Shown here one piece after another: positions 1 to 9,458 of a stretch of DNA of 64,000 nt; the first letter of the stretch is position 1; each line of letters begins with the position of its first letter. This DNA is from Candidatus Nitrosopumilus sediminis (GTDB lineage Archaea > Thermoproteota > Nitrososphaeria > Nitrososphaerales > Nitrosopumilaceae). The position numbers and the translations under genes were made by a program. The notes below the pieces were generated by a model. It was not told where the DNA came from, ran no database searches, and saw only the letters and a list, made by a program, of their open reading frames with translations. The stretch covers positions 1,612,001 to 1,676,000 of the forward strand of contig NC_018656.1 in NCBI RefSeq assembly GCF_000299395.1. The letters are read 5' to 3'.

Positions 1-218
1 AATCAGAAAAATGTGCATATTGTGGAGATTTAACAGATTTGCCATTTCAATGCAATTATTGTAAAGATCCTTTTTGTGCAGAACATAGACTTCCTGAGGA
101 ACATAGATGTGTAAAACTTAGTCAAATTAGAGCAAAAAGATTTGGTGAAAAAAAAGTTATTCGAGATGGTGGACGTAACAAGCCAAACATCTTAAAACGA
201 ATTTTTGGAAGATTTTAA
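1..218 (+). CDS. AN1-type zinc finger protein, C-terminal part
   Basis: The reading frame is already open at base 3 and ends with TAA at 216-218, so only the last 71 residues are visible. It begins with a C-x2-C pair (CAYCGDL), followed by CNYCKDPFCAEHRLPEEHRC. That Cys/His spacing is the AN1 zinc-finger pattern. After the finger comes a basic tail ending KPNILKRIFGRF. Small AN1 proteins are common in Thaumarchaeota and are presumed zinc-binding adaptors, but their role there is not established. The start lies outside the window, so the N-terminal architecture is unknown. Confidence 0.8.
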   Translation, partial: SEKCAYCGDLTDLPFQCNYCKDPFCAEHRLPEEHRCVKLSQIRAKRFGEKKVIRDGGRNKPNILKRIFGRF

Positions 219-220
219 AA

Positions 221-505
221 TTAGTATGGACTTTTGTCAGGAGAAATTTTTGCACGTCTTCCTTGATAAATTAAGGCAATAGCAAGTGCAAACATTACCA
301 TAGCAGTTAACGGAAAATTTTGAGGTGCAGGTAGAATAAACCAATAGTAAACTCCAAAACCTATAGAGACAATTGCTTGTGTCCATAATTTTATCCATTT
401 TGGAGCTTTTATCACTCTGCTAATAGCTTCTACCACAAAAATTCCAATTACAGGATAAATTGTGTAAAAAAGAAAATCAATCACATCAACACCTGTATGA
501 GACAT
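221..505 (-). CDS. small membrane protein, three predicted TM helices
   Basis: A 94-residue protein with three hydrophobic segments (about residues 9-29, 38-56 and 62-82) and a short charged C-terminus. I recognise no family motif. It ends 3 bp from the stop of the convergent AN1 zinc-finger gene. Such small polytopic proteins are frequent in thaumarchaeal genomes. The function is unknown; only a membrane location is supported. Confidence 0.6.
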   Translation of the reverse strand: MSHTGVDVIDFLFYTIYPVIGIFVVEAISRVIKAPKWIKLWTQAIVSIGFGVYYWFILPAPQNFPLTAMVMFALAIALIYQGRRAKISPDKSPY

Positions 506-536
506 GTATTACGATGATAAAGGGTATAATTTCTAT

Positions 537-1094
537 CTAATCTTCTAAATGAACCTTAGTTGCAATATTTTTGGCAATTAAAGCCTGAGCATTTTCATAA
601 GGAATTGTAGCTATATCTTCAGTTTTAAAAGGTCCATATTTTTCAAGATCAGCACCAACTATTTCATCAACTTCGTTAAGAAATCTAATTACAATTTTTT
701 TAGTTTTGTGACTTTGAGCTAATGATTCTAAAAATTTTGATTTTCCATTTATTGTAGCTGAAAGAATCATTTCTGTTCTTTCTTTCTGTTCTTCTTGAGA
801 ATCTAGAATGAATTTTTCTTCATCTAATAGATTACTTATTTCTAAATCAGAAGAATTTGAAATTTTATCTAATCTAATTTCTATTAATAATGATGTCAGC
901 TCTGTAACCATTTCTACCATAGTATCTTTAATTTTATTTTCTACACCATCAAATTCTTGTTTTTGTAAATTTCCAATAAAATCAGCAAGATTTCTGTAAA
1001 AGTTTGGATCAATTTCTAAAAGTGAATCACTTTCTGTTTCACGTAAAACTGTGTGATGTAATGAGACCATATCAATTTGATTTTCTTCTGACAT
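537..1094 (-). CDS. gins51: GINS complex subunit Gins51
   Basis: A 185-residue protein with a helical N-terminal A-domain and, from about residue 130, a small B-domain. The B-domain carries KYGPFKTEDIATIPYENA followed by LIAKNIATKV, the signature of archaeal Gins51 (an aromatic-Gly-Pro-Phe strand, then Asp, then Pro...Asn-Ala). The A-then-B order is that of the Psf1/Sld5-type subunit; Psf2/Psf3-type subunits have the reverse order. GINS bridges MCM helicase and the replisome. Other replication genes (DP2, DP1, Cdc6) lie within 15 kb, which supports the call. I assigned it from the motif alone, since A-domain similarity is low across this family. Confidence 0.75.
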   Translation of the reverse strand: MSEENQIDMVSLHHTVLRETESDSLLEIDPNFYRNLADFIGNLQKQEFDGVENKIKDTMVEMVTELTSLLIEIRLDKISNSSDLEISNLLDEEKFILDSQEEQKERTEMILSATINGKSKFLESLAQSHKTKKIVIRFLNEVDEIVGADLEKYGPFKTEDIATIPYENAQALIAKNIATKVHLED

Positions 1095-1135
1095 TTCTTA
1101 CCTAATCCTTAAATGGCTGATGTATTTGTGTTTGA

Positions 1136-2608
1136 TTGAAGAATAAATTGCCATATAAAGTCAGTCATGGAAAAGCAATCCAAGTAACATATTCACCTGA
1201 TGAAGTTTTTTCAAGAATTCAACATGAAGGAATTCAATTTATCGATCTACAATTTACTGGCCTGACAGGTCATTTCCACCATACTACAATTTCAGCAAAT
1301 ACATTTACTCCCGAACAGATGCGAGATGGATTACCAAAGTTAGATGGTTCATCAATTATTGGATTTGCTAGTATTGATGATTCAGATTTACTTTTAAAAC
1401 CAGACCCAAACACATTTGCAATAATTCCTTGGTTAACTGAAAATAAAACTGCTAGACTTCTATGTGATGTTTATTGGGGTGAAGACAGAGGACGATTATC
1501 AAGAGATCCTAGAGGAATTTCTCAGAAAGCTGAACAATATATCAAAACTCAAGGATTTGATTTTAGTACATGGGGTCCAGAAGTAGAATTCTTTGTATTT
1601 GATAAAGTACATTGGGATGTTTTAACACCTTACAAGGGCCAATCATATTCAATCGAATCAAAAGAAGCTCCATGGAGTCAATCAGGGGATGGATATCCAA
1701 TGGGACTACAAGAAGGCTATTATCCAAGCACTCCAGCAGATACTCTTACACCTTACAGAAATGAATGTGTAAATATTTTAAACAAAAATTTTGGTATCTT
1801 ATGTGATAATCATCATCATGAAGTTGCAACTGCAGGACAATGTGAAATAGATATCAAATATGATCATATGACAAATGCTGCAGATGCTGCACAATCTTAC
1901 AAGTATGTAATTAGAAATGTTGCACAAAAATATGGAAAGGTTGCAACTATGATGCCAAAACCAATTGCGATGGATTCTGGATCTGGTATGCATGTGAATG
2001 TTAGTTTATGGAAAGGAACTGAAAATGCATTTTATGATCCAGATGACGAAATTGAATTAAGTCAAGTTGGAAGATATTTCTGTGGTGGTATAATTAATCA
2101 TGCAAAAGCACTATCAGCAATTGGTAATCCAACAACAAACTCATATCATAGGTTAGTACCTGGATATGAAGCTCCTGCATATATTGCTTGGAGTTCTGGT
2201 AATCGTTCTGCAATAGTCAGAGTTCCAAAACATCTCAAAGGCAAAAATTATGCTAATCTTAAAAGACTTGAATTTAGAGCACCAGATCCTTCATCAAATC
2301 CATATCTTGTATTTGCAGCTGTAACAGCAGCAGGAATGGATGGAATTAAGAAAAAGATGGATCCGGGAGATCAAGTTCGTGATGATATTTTCAAAATGAC
2401 AAAATCAGATAGAAACAAGAGAGGAATTGGAGTTCTTCCAAAAAGTCTTGGTGAAGCATTGGACGAGTTAGAAAGTGATAGAAAATTCCTTAATACAATT
2501 TACACAAATGATGTAATTGACAAAATCATAGAATTAGAAAGAAGAGATCAACGTGAGATTGCAATCAGACCACATCCACATGAATTTTATCTTTACTTTG
2601 ATGTTTAG
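1136..2608 (+). CDS. glnA: glutamine synthetase, type I
   Basis: A 490-residue enzyme making glutamine from glutamate, ammonia and ATP, the main ammonium-assimilation step. Visible landmarks are FTGLTGHFHHTT near the N-terminus, LDGSSIIGF (about 69-77), GPEVEFFVFD (about 146), HHHEVATAGQCEID (about 226) and the C-terminal NRSAIVRVP and FRAPDPSSNPYL segments of the active site. The length fits GSI. The start is TTG at 1136, because an in-frame TGA immediately precedes it at 1133. It faces Gins51 divergently and its last 4 bases overlap the convergent downstream gene. In an ammonia oxidiser this enzyme competes with energy metabolism for ammonia. Confidence 0.96.
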   Translation: MKNKLPYKVSHGKAIQVTYSPDEVFSRIQHEGIQFIDLQFTGLTGHFHHTTISANTFTPEQMRDGLPKLDGSSIIGFASIDDSDLLLKPDPNTFAIIPWLTENKTARLLCDVYWGEDRGRLSRDPRGISQKAEQYIKTQGFDFSTWGPEVEFFVFDKVHWDVLTPYKGQSYSIESKEAPWSQSGDGYPMGLQEGYYPSTPADTLTPYRNECVNILNKNFGILCDNHHHEVATAGQCEIDIKYDHMTNAADAAQSYKYVIRNVAQKYGKVATMMPKPIAMDSGSGMHVNVSLWKGTENAFYDPDDEIELSQVGRYFCGGIINHAKALSAIGNPTTNSYHRLVPGYEAPAYIAWSSGNRSAIVRVPKHLKGKNYANLKRLEFRAPDPSSNPYLVFAAVTAAGMDGIKKKMDPGDQVRDDIFKMTKSDRNKRGIGVLPKSLGEALDELESDRKFLNTIYTNDVIDKIIELERRDQREIAIRPHPHEFYLYFDV

Positions 2609-2883
2609 GTTCTTCCAGTTAATTGAAAAATATAATATAATGAAATAGACATTAAAGCAAATCCACCTCCAAGAAATATTGCTCTTTTACTTTCAGATGT
2701 TGCAGCTTTGTATAGTAAAACTCCCCCTGCGAGTCCTACAAATAGTATCAATACACCAATAATCACTCCATCAAAACTCGTGTTAGTAATTAAGGGATGA
2801 AAAAATCCTGCAAGTAATGCAAAAAATGCAATTAGGTAAATGTATTTGAAGCCAGTAAGTGCTTTAGATGTTACTTGATTCAC
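2605..2883 (-). CDS. small membrane protein, three TM helices
   Basis: A 92-residue protein with hydrophobic stretches at about residues 13-30, 35-57 and 66-88. It has a Gly-rich middle segment (LFVGLAGGVLLYKAA) and no recognised motif. Its stop codon overlaps that of glnA by 4 bp, tail to tail. Between it and the thermosome gene there are only about 50 bp, so it may be cotranscribed behind that gene. The function is unknown. Confidence 0.6.
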   Translation of the reverse strand: MNQVTSKALTGFKYIYLIAFFALLAGFFHPLITNTSFDGVIIGVLILFVGLAGGVLLYKAATSESKRAIFLGGGFALMSISLYYIFQLTGRT

Positions 2884-2935
2884 TGTTGTTCGTAATTTTG
2901 ATTAGCAATTAAAGTTTTGAAAATTTCAAAATAAT

Positions 2936-4648
2936 TTACATCATTCCGCCCATGTCAGGCATTCCACCCATTCCAGGCATTCCACCCATTCCAGGCATTC
3001 CACCCATTCCAGGCATTCCACCTTCACCACCAGGTGGTCCACCAGCAGATTTCTGAGTAGCAATAACATCATCTATTCTAAGAATCATACATGCAGCCTC
3101 AGCAGCAGCAGAAACAATTTGAAGTTTAACTGCAAGTGGTTCAATAATATCACTTGATTTCATATTACCGATCTTTGCTTTCATGACATCAATTCCAGTC
3201 CATTTTTCTCCTTTCTGTTGTTTTGAACGAAGAAGTGTAAGCGTATCAATTGGATCCATTCCAGCATTATCAGCAAGTGCCATTGGGATTTCTTCTAATG
3301 CATCAGCGAATTTTTCTGCTGCAAGTTGTTCTCTACCTTCCAAAGATTTTGCCCAGCCTCGAATTTTTGTTGCTGCATATGTTTCGGGGGCACCGCCACC
3401 TGCGACAATTTCAGGTTTTAAAATTACATCCTTTACGACCATTAAAGCATCATGTACAGAGCGTTCAACTTCATCAACTACTCTTTGTGAACCTGCACGA
3501 AGAAGTAATGTTACAGATTTTGGATGTTTACATCCTTCTACAAATACCCATTTATCTTCTTCAATTTTTTTCTCTTCAACAACATCAGCAGAACCAAGAT
3601 CTTTTTCAAAAAGATCATCAAGATTAGTTACTATTCTAGCACCAGTTGCTTTTGCAAGTTTTGTAAGATCACTTTCTTTGATTCTTCTAACAGCAATAAT
3701 TCCAGCTTTTGCTAGATAATGTTGTGCCATGTCATCTAATCCTTTTTGACACAAAACAACATTTGCACCAGACCCAATGACTTTGTCAACCATTGTTTTT
3801 AGCATTCTATTTTCTTCATCTAGAAATGATTTCAGTTGTTGAGGATTTGAAATGTTAATTTTTGCATCAGTTTCAGTCTTACTAATTTCTAATGCAGTGT
3901 TAATTAATGCAATTTTTGCATCAGTAATTTTTCTAGGCATGCCACCATGAACAATTTCTTTATCAAGAACGATACCCTGTATAATCATTGAGTCTTTGAT
4001 AGAGCCTCCGGCTTTCTTTTCTACTTTAATATCATCAATATCAACATCAAAAGTTTCGCCAGTTTTTTCTGAAACAGCAAGTACAGATTTTACAATAATA
4101 TCTGCAAGAAGATCAGAGTCTTTTCTAACAAGTTTAGTTTGCATTGAGGTTTTGGCAATTTTATTTAGAATAGTTTTATCGTTTGCTGTAATTGTATCTG
4201 CAATTTCTTCTAGGTATTCTTTTGCTTTTCTTGCAGCTTTTCTATATCCATCAACAATAATTGTTGGATGTACATCTTGATCAATTAATGATTCAGCTTG
4301 TGAAAGTAGTGCTCCTGCTAAGATAACAGCAGATGTTGTGCCATCTCCAACCTCATTATCGGTAGTTTTTGAGATTTCAACTAGCATTTTTGCTGCTGGA
4401 TGTTGAACATCAATTTCTTTTAGGATGGTTGCACCATCATTAGTAATTGTAACGTCACCTAAAGAGTCAACTAGCATTTTATCCATGCCTCTTGGGCCAA
4501 GGCTGGTATGAACAATTTCTGCGATAATTTTAGCTGCAGCAATGTTATTTTTTTGGGCTTCTCGTCCTTTAGTTTCAGAACCGCCTTCTTTTAGCAAAAC
4601 AACAGGCATATTTCCCTTTGAAGTTGCTTGCATTCCCATAGATGCCAA
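2936..4648 (-). CDS. ths: thermosome (group II chaperonin) subunit
   Basis: A 570-residue ATP-driven protein-folding ring subunit. Family landmarks are all present: [23 protein letters not shown] near the N-terminus, [18 protein letters not shown] (ATP-binding and hydrolysis Asp), an apical domain in the middle, and [14 protein letters not shown] followed by [20 protein letters not shown]. The tail is a Gly-Met repeat (GGMPGM units) typical of group II chaperonins. The upstream 94 bp, shared with divergent glyA, must hold both promoters. Thaumarchaea usually carry more than one thermosome gene; which paralog this is cannot be told here. Confidence 0.97.
   Translation of the reverse strand: MASMGMQATSKGNMPVVLLKEGGSETKGREAQKNNIAAAKIIAEIVHTSLGPRGMDKMLVDSLGDVTITNDGATILKEIDVQHPAAKMLVEISKTTDNEVGDGTTSAVILAGALLSQAESLIDQDVHPTIIVDGYRKAARKAKEYLEEIADTITANDKTILNKIAKTSMQTKLVRKDSDLLADIIVKSVLAVSEKTGETFDVDIDDIKVEKKAGGSIKDSMIIQGIVLDKEIVHGGMPRKITDAKIALINTALEISKTETDAKINISNPQQLKSFLDEENRMLKTMVDKVIGSGANVVLCQKGLDDMAQHYLAKAGIIAVRRIKESDLTKLAKATGARIVTNLDDLFEKDLGSADVVEEKKIEEDKWVFVEGCKHPKSVTLLLRAGSQRVVDEVERSVHDALMVVKDVILKPEIVAGGGAPETYAATKIRGWAKSLEGREQLAAEKFADALEEIPMALADNAGMDPIDTLTLLRSKQQKGEKWTGIDVMKAKIGNMKSSDIIEPLAVKLQIVSAAAEAACMILRIDDVIATQKSAGGPPGGEGGMPGMGGMPGMGGMPGMGGMPDMGGMM
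2940..3020 (-). repeat. 18-bp in-frame tandem repeat coding the GGMPGM tail
   Basis: The 3' end of the thermosome gene consists of near-identical 18-bp units, three of them in direct succession with a diverged unit at the very end (Asp for Gly). Each unit encodes Gly-Gly-Met-Pro-Gly-Met. The repeat is coding and part of the flexible chaperonin tail that points into the folding chamber. Copy number may vary between strains by slippage. Confidence 0.85.
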
Positions 4649-4742
4649 AACTCCAGATTCCCCTTTTATACCTTCCAGATCAGGATCGGCAATTTTAAAA
4701 TGATATCGGTGTTTTTAAATTGGGAAAATCAAGACGCAAAAT

Positions 4743-6065
4743 ATGGCAAAATCTCAAAATAGAGAATCTTATGATAAAATATTTACAAAATTAAAGGAAC
4801 ATCACAAGTGGTTTGAAAATTCAATTCCGTTAATTGCAAGTGAGAATATTCCTAGTCCTGCAGTCAGAGAAGCAATAATTTCTGATTTTGGAAACAGGTA
4901 TGCTGAAGGATGGCCTGGAGAAAGAGTCTATGCTGGTTGTGTCTACATTGATGATGTAGAGTTTGAATGTATGAAATTAGCCAAGAAATTATACAAAGCA
5001 AAATTTGCTGATGTCAGACCAATCTCAGGAGTTGTTGCAAATTTGGCAGTATATTCTGCATTTACAAATCCAGGAGATATTATGTTGGCACCTTCAATTC
5101 CAGCAGGTGGACATATTTCACATGGAAAAAAGGAACATTTTGGAACTGCTGGTTTAGTTCACGGATTAGAAATTGAATTCTATCCATTTGATGCAGAGGA
5201 AATGACAATTGATGTAGATAAAACAAAACAAAAAGTGAAAGATCTCAAAAAAGAAAATCGCTTACCAAAAATGGCAATGTTTGGTGGTTCGTTGTTTTTA
5301 TTTCCTCATCCTGTCAAAGAATTGTCAGATTTTCTAAAAAGTTATGGTATGCATATCAATTATGATGCAGCACATGTTGCGGGGTTAATAGCAGGAGGAA
5401 AATTCCAAGATCCTCTTCGAGAAGGAGCAGACACCATGACTATGAGCACTCACAAGACTTTGTTTGGGCCTCAAGGAGGACTTGTATTGGGTTCAAAAGA
5501 GCATGAAGAGGTTATTAAAAAAGCAACTTTTCCCGGACTTACAAGTAGTCATCATATTCATCATATGGCAGGAAAAGCAGTTGCATTTGCTGAAGCTTTA
5601 GAGTTCGGTAAAGATTATGCTACTGCAGTAATCAAAAATGCCAAAATATTTGCAGAGGCATTGAGTGATATGGGATTCAAAGTGTTAGGAGAGAGTAAGG
5701 GATTTACAGAATCACATCAAATTGCAGTCAATGTTTTAGATTATTCTGATGGTGGAAAAGTGGAATCTGATTTAGAAAAAGCAAACATCATAGTAAACAG
5801 ACAATTGATTCCAGGAGATATCAAAGCTGGAAGAAATTATTTTCATCCAGGTGGAATTAGGTTAGGCGTTTCTGAGATCACAAGACTAGGAATGAAAAAG
5901 AATGAGATGCAAGAGATTGCATCATACATTAAACAAGTTGTAATTGATAAAAAAGATCCAAAGAAAATACTTTCAAAAGTTAAAGCATTCAGAAAAGATT
6001 ATCAGAAAGTTAAATTCTGTTTTGATAATAAATTAGGTGCTTACGAATACGTCAAATTAAGATAA
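4743..6065 (+). CDS. glyA: serine hydroxymethyltransferase
   Basis: A 440-residue PLP enzyme interconverting serine and glycine while charging a folate-type C1 carrier. Motifs are IPLIASENIPSPAVREA at the N-terminus (substrate site), the NRYAEGWPGERVYAGC segment, YDAAHVAGLIAGG (PLP-binding Asp) and STHKTLFGPQGG, where Lys238 should form the PLP Schiff base. The length and order fit the family. The ATG at 4743 follows a 94-bp divergent intergenic region shared with the thermosome. Whether the carrier is tetrahydrofolate or tetrahydromethanopterin cannot be decided from sequence alone. Confidence 0.96.
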   Translation: MAKSQNRESYDKIFTKLKEHHKWFENSIPLIASENIPSPAVREAIISDFGNRYAEGWPGERVYAGCVYIDDVEFECMKLAKKLYKAKFADVRPISGVVANLAVYSAFTNPGDIMLAPSIPAGGHISHGKKEHFGTAGLVHGLEIEFYPFDAEEMTIDVDKTKQKVKDLKKENRLPKMAMFGGSLFLFPHPVKELSDFLKSYGMHINYDAAHVAGLIAGGKFQDPLREGADTMTMSTHKTLFGPQGGLVLGSKEHEEVIKKATFPGLTSSHHIHHMAGKAVAFAEALEFGKDYATAVIKNAKIFAEALSDMGFKVLGESKGFTESHQIAVNVLDYSDGGKVESDLEKANIIVNRQLIPGDIKAGRNYFHPGGIRLGVSEITRLGMKKNEMQEIASYIKQVVIDKKDPKKILSKVKAFRKDYQKVKFCFDNKLGAYEYVKLR

Positions 6066-6070
6066 ATTTC

Positions 6071-8977
6071 CTAATAATCTGTAAGTAAAGATTGATCTCC
6101 TTTACTTTTACCAAACACTAATTCAATCTCATCAGAGAGAGCGTGGATTCTGCCCTTTTGATATTCACTTACATCATATTTTTCAACTAATCTTTTTGCA
6201 AGTTTTAGATATTTTTCTACTGATCCCCTTGTAATGGTGGCAATTAGTTTATGCCCACAAACACAAGTTTGGATTAGAGGCATTCTACGAAATGATTTTC
6301 CACATGCAGTACACCTAAAGCTTTGTCTAGCATATGCCCTTAGATTGCCCATTAGATCAGGAACAAGATGTGTTGAAATTACATTTGAGACAATTTCTGA
6401 TGTGTTTACAGCGTTGATTAATTCAGCATTTCTAACTTGCATATCAAACTTGTCAAGCATTGAACCAAGTGTGGAATATGCACTTCTTGATTTTGAGGTG
6501 GTTAATGACGAAGTTTCATGTGTAAAGTGATAGTCATAGAATTGTCTTTTGGTTTCAAGCCGGGATTTGATAATTTCGATTGAGGTAACATCAGAAGCTT
6601 TTATCTGTTTAAATGTAGATTCAAAAAATTCCAAAGGGAGTATTTTCATAACTTCAAGATTATGTGCTTGTGGTTGAGATTCATGTGGTAAAACATGTGG
6701 TTGAACAAGTAATGGTGCATCCATCAATCCACCAATTCTATCAGACAGAAATTGTCTTGAAAAATTAAGAAGGCTATCCATTAATAGCATTATAGAATCA
6801 GCATCCCCATCAGCATCTCTTCTTTTTGCAGAATGCCAATTAGGAGTTGCAAAACAGACATGAGTTTCAGTATATCCTATGATTCTTCCTACTATTCCTA
6901 CAGATGTGTGAGGAGCTAAACCAATTATCAAGTGTCCAAGAAGATCTTCTAAATTTTTCACATTGTAAAATGCAGTTTTGCCATAAAAATTTTGTAATAA
7001 AACATCAATGTATTTGCAAGTTGAGACTAGATATTTTCCACTTTCATATGGTATAATTACATCCTGCATTCGAAGCTCTATTGTTTGATCTTCAGATTCG
7101 ATTGGATGTCCTTCAATATCGTGAGTATATCCAAATTCCTTTAATTTTTCAATAGATGTACCAATCCAAGATGGTTTGAATTGTGTTAATGGAGAATTTG
7201 TTGCATCAAACCTAACGGTTCCGTCTTTGAACGTAGTCAGTCCAAAGTTTTGACGTACAAGTCCCTTTTCAAGAGGTTCTGCAATTTTATCTTGATTGAT
7301 TAGTTCTTTTACTCCTTTGAATGGTTCTTTAGCACGAAGTCCCATTTTTTCCTGAGCTAAAAGTAACCTAGTTTTCAATGGGAATTCCTTATGGGAGTGA
7401 GCAGGAGCTTTACGCTTACATTTTTCACAAAATGGCTCATTAAGAGTGTCTCTACAATTAGTACATCTGAAAGTGATTGAAGTTTTTGTGCCACAGATAG
7501 AACATTTTATGCCAATAGAAGGTTGATTACATTTTGTACAATGTCGATTGTAAATATTGGCAAAAAAGTGATCAGTTCTAGAAGCTTTGAGAAGATCCCT
7601 AGTAGGTCCTCCTTTCTCACCAACAGGGAACAACACATGTGTTGCAGGCTTCATTTGCCTTGCTGCTGCTTTTTCTGGTCGTCCTATTCTAACTCCAATA
7701 CTTGTTGAGAATTTATTATTGATCTTAATGCCAGATGATTCAGTTAGAATTTTTGGGACAGATAAATCACTGATAGTAGGTTTTTTTCTAAATAAAAGAT
7801 TAAAGAAAATTTTTGCTTCTTGATGTTCAAGAATTATTAAATCATTTTCAACTTTATGTGGTGTGCCCAAAGCTTCTAGAATTTTTTTTACTTGGTTTGA
7901 ATATTCGATTGATGTTTTATTGACTTTTTTGGGTTCTAAAAGTTTGACAAGTTCTTCAGATGATATTTTGTCCCAGAAATACAAGTAATGTGGATGAAGT
8001 GGAATTTTAAAATCAAGTGAAATTTTTAATGCTTCATCAATTGTGGGAATTTTGTTCAAAAATTGATTTAGATATTGATCATCGGGTTCGTATTTTTCAA
8101 TTTTTTGTTTTAGTTCCTCTATCCAAAATTCTTCTACATATGCTGAAGGTACCAATTGTGCATTGTTTTCTAGAAAATCACCAAATGAAATTAGAATATC
8201 ACCTAGATGTAGAATTTTTTCAATTTCATTTTTGATTTCTAATCCATGTTTTACATCTCGAATTTTCACAACGTTACCGTTGTTTAGACGAACAGTTGGA
8301 GTATCAATTGAATCAACAAATGCAACGGTTGCTCCTTTTCCTGGAATATCTATTTTGATTTGAGTTCCTACTGCTACAGTATGATCAAGAATCTCAGCGA
8401 TTATCGGGTGAATTCCTACTGCAGCAAAGCCGGTATTGCATGCTCTTCCATATCTTAGCCTAAATCCACCTAATTTGTTAGGCATAGACAATACAGATCT
8501 GCCTGTAATCACTTCGCGCATTCTTTTTGCTGCTGCATCTTCTTGATTATCGCCTGTTTGAACTGCTCCTTTAAGATCATTTAGCCATTCCCAACCATCT
8601 AGATTATACAGTTCGATTCTTTTGAGGAGTTTTTTTGATCTTCCAATCAAACCATCATTAAGAACACGTAAGGCTCCTCCTCTTACTCGATCTGTTTGAA
8701 TTCGAGTCATGGATTTATGATTTACAACCTCATATGGATCAGTGTCTACGCCAGCTAGTTCAACTGGTAGATTAGAAATAACATGTTCAATATCTTCATC
8801 TAAAATATGAAATTGGAAGCTACTAGCTTCTCTTTCATAGATTCTTAATTCCTCAACAAATCTACCAGTTTCATCATCAAAAGAATTTGCTTGAAATTTT
8901 GATAGGCCAGCAATTTTTCTGACATGATCTGCAATGAGTAGAGTTACTGCAGATTCAGTTCCACCTGCTGAACGCAT
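6071..8977 (-). CDS. polC: DNA polymerase D large subunit DP2, main (C-terminal) part
   Basis: This frame holds 968 residues of the catalytic subunit of archaeal PolD. It starts inside the conserved GPMRSAGG segment, so the apparent ATG start is internal to the real protein. Visible features are a central Cys-rich zinc region (CTKCNQ...CSICG...CTNCRD...CEKC), the catalytic acidic loop RRDADGDADSIMLLMD, DRIGGLMDAPL, and a C-terminal zinc ribbon (CTACGKSFRR...CVCG). No intein is seen. The N-terminal 140 or so residues lie in another frame (8944-9444). Adding one base at the 9021-9028 T-run gives one 1124-residue protein, the usual DP2 length. It converges on glyA with 5 bp between stops. Confidence 0.93.
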   Translation of the reverse strand: MRSAGGTESAVTLLIADHVRKIAGLSKFQANSFDDETGRFVEELRIYEREASSFQFHILDEDIEHVISNLPVELAGVDTDPYEVVNHKSMTRIQTDRVRGGALRVLNDGLIGRSKKLLKRIELYNLDGWEWLNDLKGAVQTGDNQEDAAAKRMREVITGRSVLSMPNKLGGFRLRYGRACNTGFAAVGIHPIIAEILDHTVAVGTQIKIDIPGKGATVAFVDSIDTPTVRLNNGNVVKIRDVKHGLEIKNEIEKILHLGDILISFGDFLENNAQLVPSAYVEEFWIEELKQKIEKYEPDDQYLNQFLNKIPTIDEALKISLDFKIPLHPHYLYFWDKISSEELVKLLEPKKVNKTSIEYSNQVKKILEALGTPHKVENDLIILEHQEAKIFFNLLFRKKPTISDLSVPKILTESSGIKINNKFSTSIGVRIGRPEKAAARQMKPATHVLFPVGEKGGPTRDLLKASRTDHFFANIYNRHCTKCNQPSIGIKCSICGTKTSITFRCTNCRDTLNEPFCEKCKRKAPAHSHKEFPLKTRLLLAQEKMGLRAKEPFKGVKELINQDKIAEPLEKGLVRQNFGLTTFKDGTVRFDATNSPLTQFKPSWIGTSIEKLKEFGYTHDIEGHPIESEDQTIELRMQDVIIPYESGKYLVSTCKYIDVLLQNFYGKTAFYNVKNLEDLLGHLIIGLAPHTSVGIVGRIIGYTETHVCFATPNWHSAKRRDADGDADSIMLLMDSLLNFSRQFLSDRIGGLMDAPLLVQPHVLPHESQPQAHNLEVMKILPLEFFESTFKQIKASDVTSIEIIKSRLETKRQFYDYHFTHETSSLTTSKSRSAYSTLGSMLDKFDMQVRNAELINAVNTSEIVSNVISTHLVPDLMGNLRAYARQSFRCTACGKSFRRMPLIQTCVCGHKLIATITRGSVEKYLKLAKRLVEKYDVSEYQKGRIHALSDEIELVFGKSKGDQSLLTDY

Positions 8978-9444
8978 TGGTCCGGCAATAGAAACGGAAA
9001 GATACTCCGATCCATCTTTATTTTTTTTATTTTTACTTCACTAATTCCTTGTAATGGTGCAATGGTAACTCCTTCAGTAATTATCGCCAATCCTACACGG
9101 ACTGCGAGATCTAGTTTGTCTTCTAAAGTGGCATCGGGAAGACAGTATTTTCCTAAAGCTATCTCTTTTGCCAAAATTAAGGCGGAAAGTTCTTTCCCGT
9201 TAATTTTTAGGATTTCTCTTAATGGTTCAGCGATATCGATTTCGTGCATTTTTGCAACTCTATCAGCCAGGTCAAATGCAATTTTAGGCTCAATATTGCC
9301 TGAGGAATCTGCCAAACTAGATTTTGCTGATGCGGCATGCTCAAATATCGAATATACTTCATCTGAGAGATTAGAATAGTAGTCAAGATAGTAATCAGGC
9401 ATCTCAATATTAGCAATTCGAGATGTTGAATTATTTTCAGACAT
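8944..9444 (-). CDS. polC: DNA polymerase D large subunit DP2, N-terminal part (frameshifted)
   Basis: A 166-residue frame starting at ATG 9444. Residues 1-141 are the N-terminal DP2 domain (YYLDYYSNLSDEVYSIFEHA, then ADRVAKMHEIDIAEPLREIL and ALILAKEIALGKY, then TEGVTIAPLQGISEVKIKK). The last 25 residues are an out-of-frame tail. In the -1 frame the same bases read NKDGSEYLSVSIAGP and run straight into MRSAGG of the main part. The break sits at an A8 run in the sense strand. It is therefore one gene, 6071-9444, either with a sequencing deletion or with a real or programmed frameshift. Confidence 0.9.
   Translation of the reverse strand: MSENNSTSRIANIEMPDYYLDYYSNLSDEVYSIFEHAASAKSSLADSSGNIEPKIAFDLADRVAKMHEIDIAEPLREILKINGKELSALILAKEIALGKYCLPDATLEDKLDLAVRVGLAIITEGVTIAPLQGISEVKIKKIKMDRSIFPFLLPDQCVQQVELNLQ
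9021..9028 (-). other. frameshift site in DP2 (A8 run, slippery A-AAA-AAA)
   Basis: In the sense strand the frame reads ATA AAA AAA ATA AAG, and a -1 step after the second AAA restores the conserved AAT AAA GAT GGA (Asn-Lys-Asp-Gly) reading. Restoring the frame needs exactly one more A in an eight-A run. The heptamer A AAA AAA is a textbook -1 slippery sequence. I see no obvious strong stem just downstream, which favours indel over programmed shifting. Confidence 0.85.
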
Positions 9445-9458
9445 AATACAGTTCTTTA

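Noticed and set aside
2940-3020. CRISPR-like or satellite repeat
   Set aside because: The repeats have no spacers and are in frame, coding the Gly-Met tail of the thermosome.
3183-3719. Long plus-strand open frames opposite the thermosome gene
   Set aside because: They are antisense images of a strongly conserved gene; their translations are low-complexity Ser/Phe-rich with no motif.
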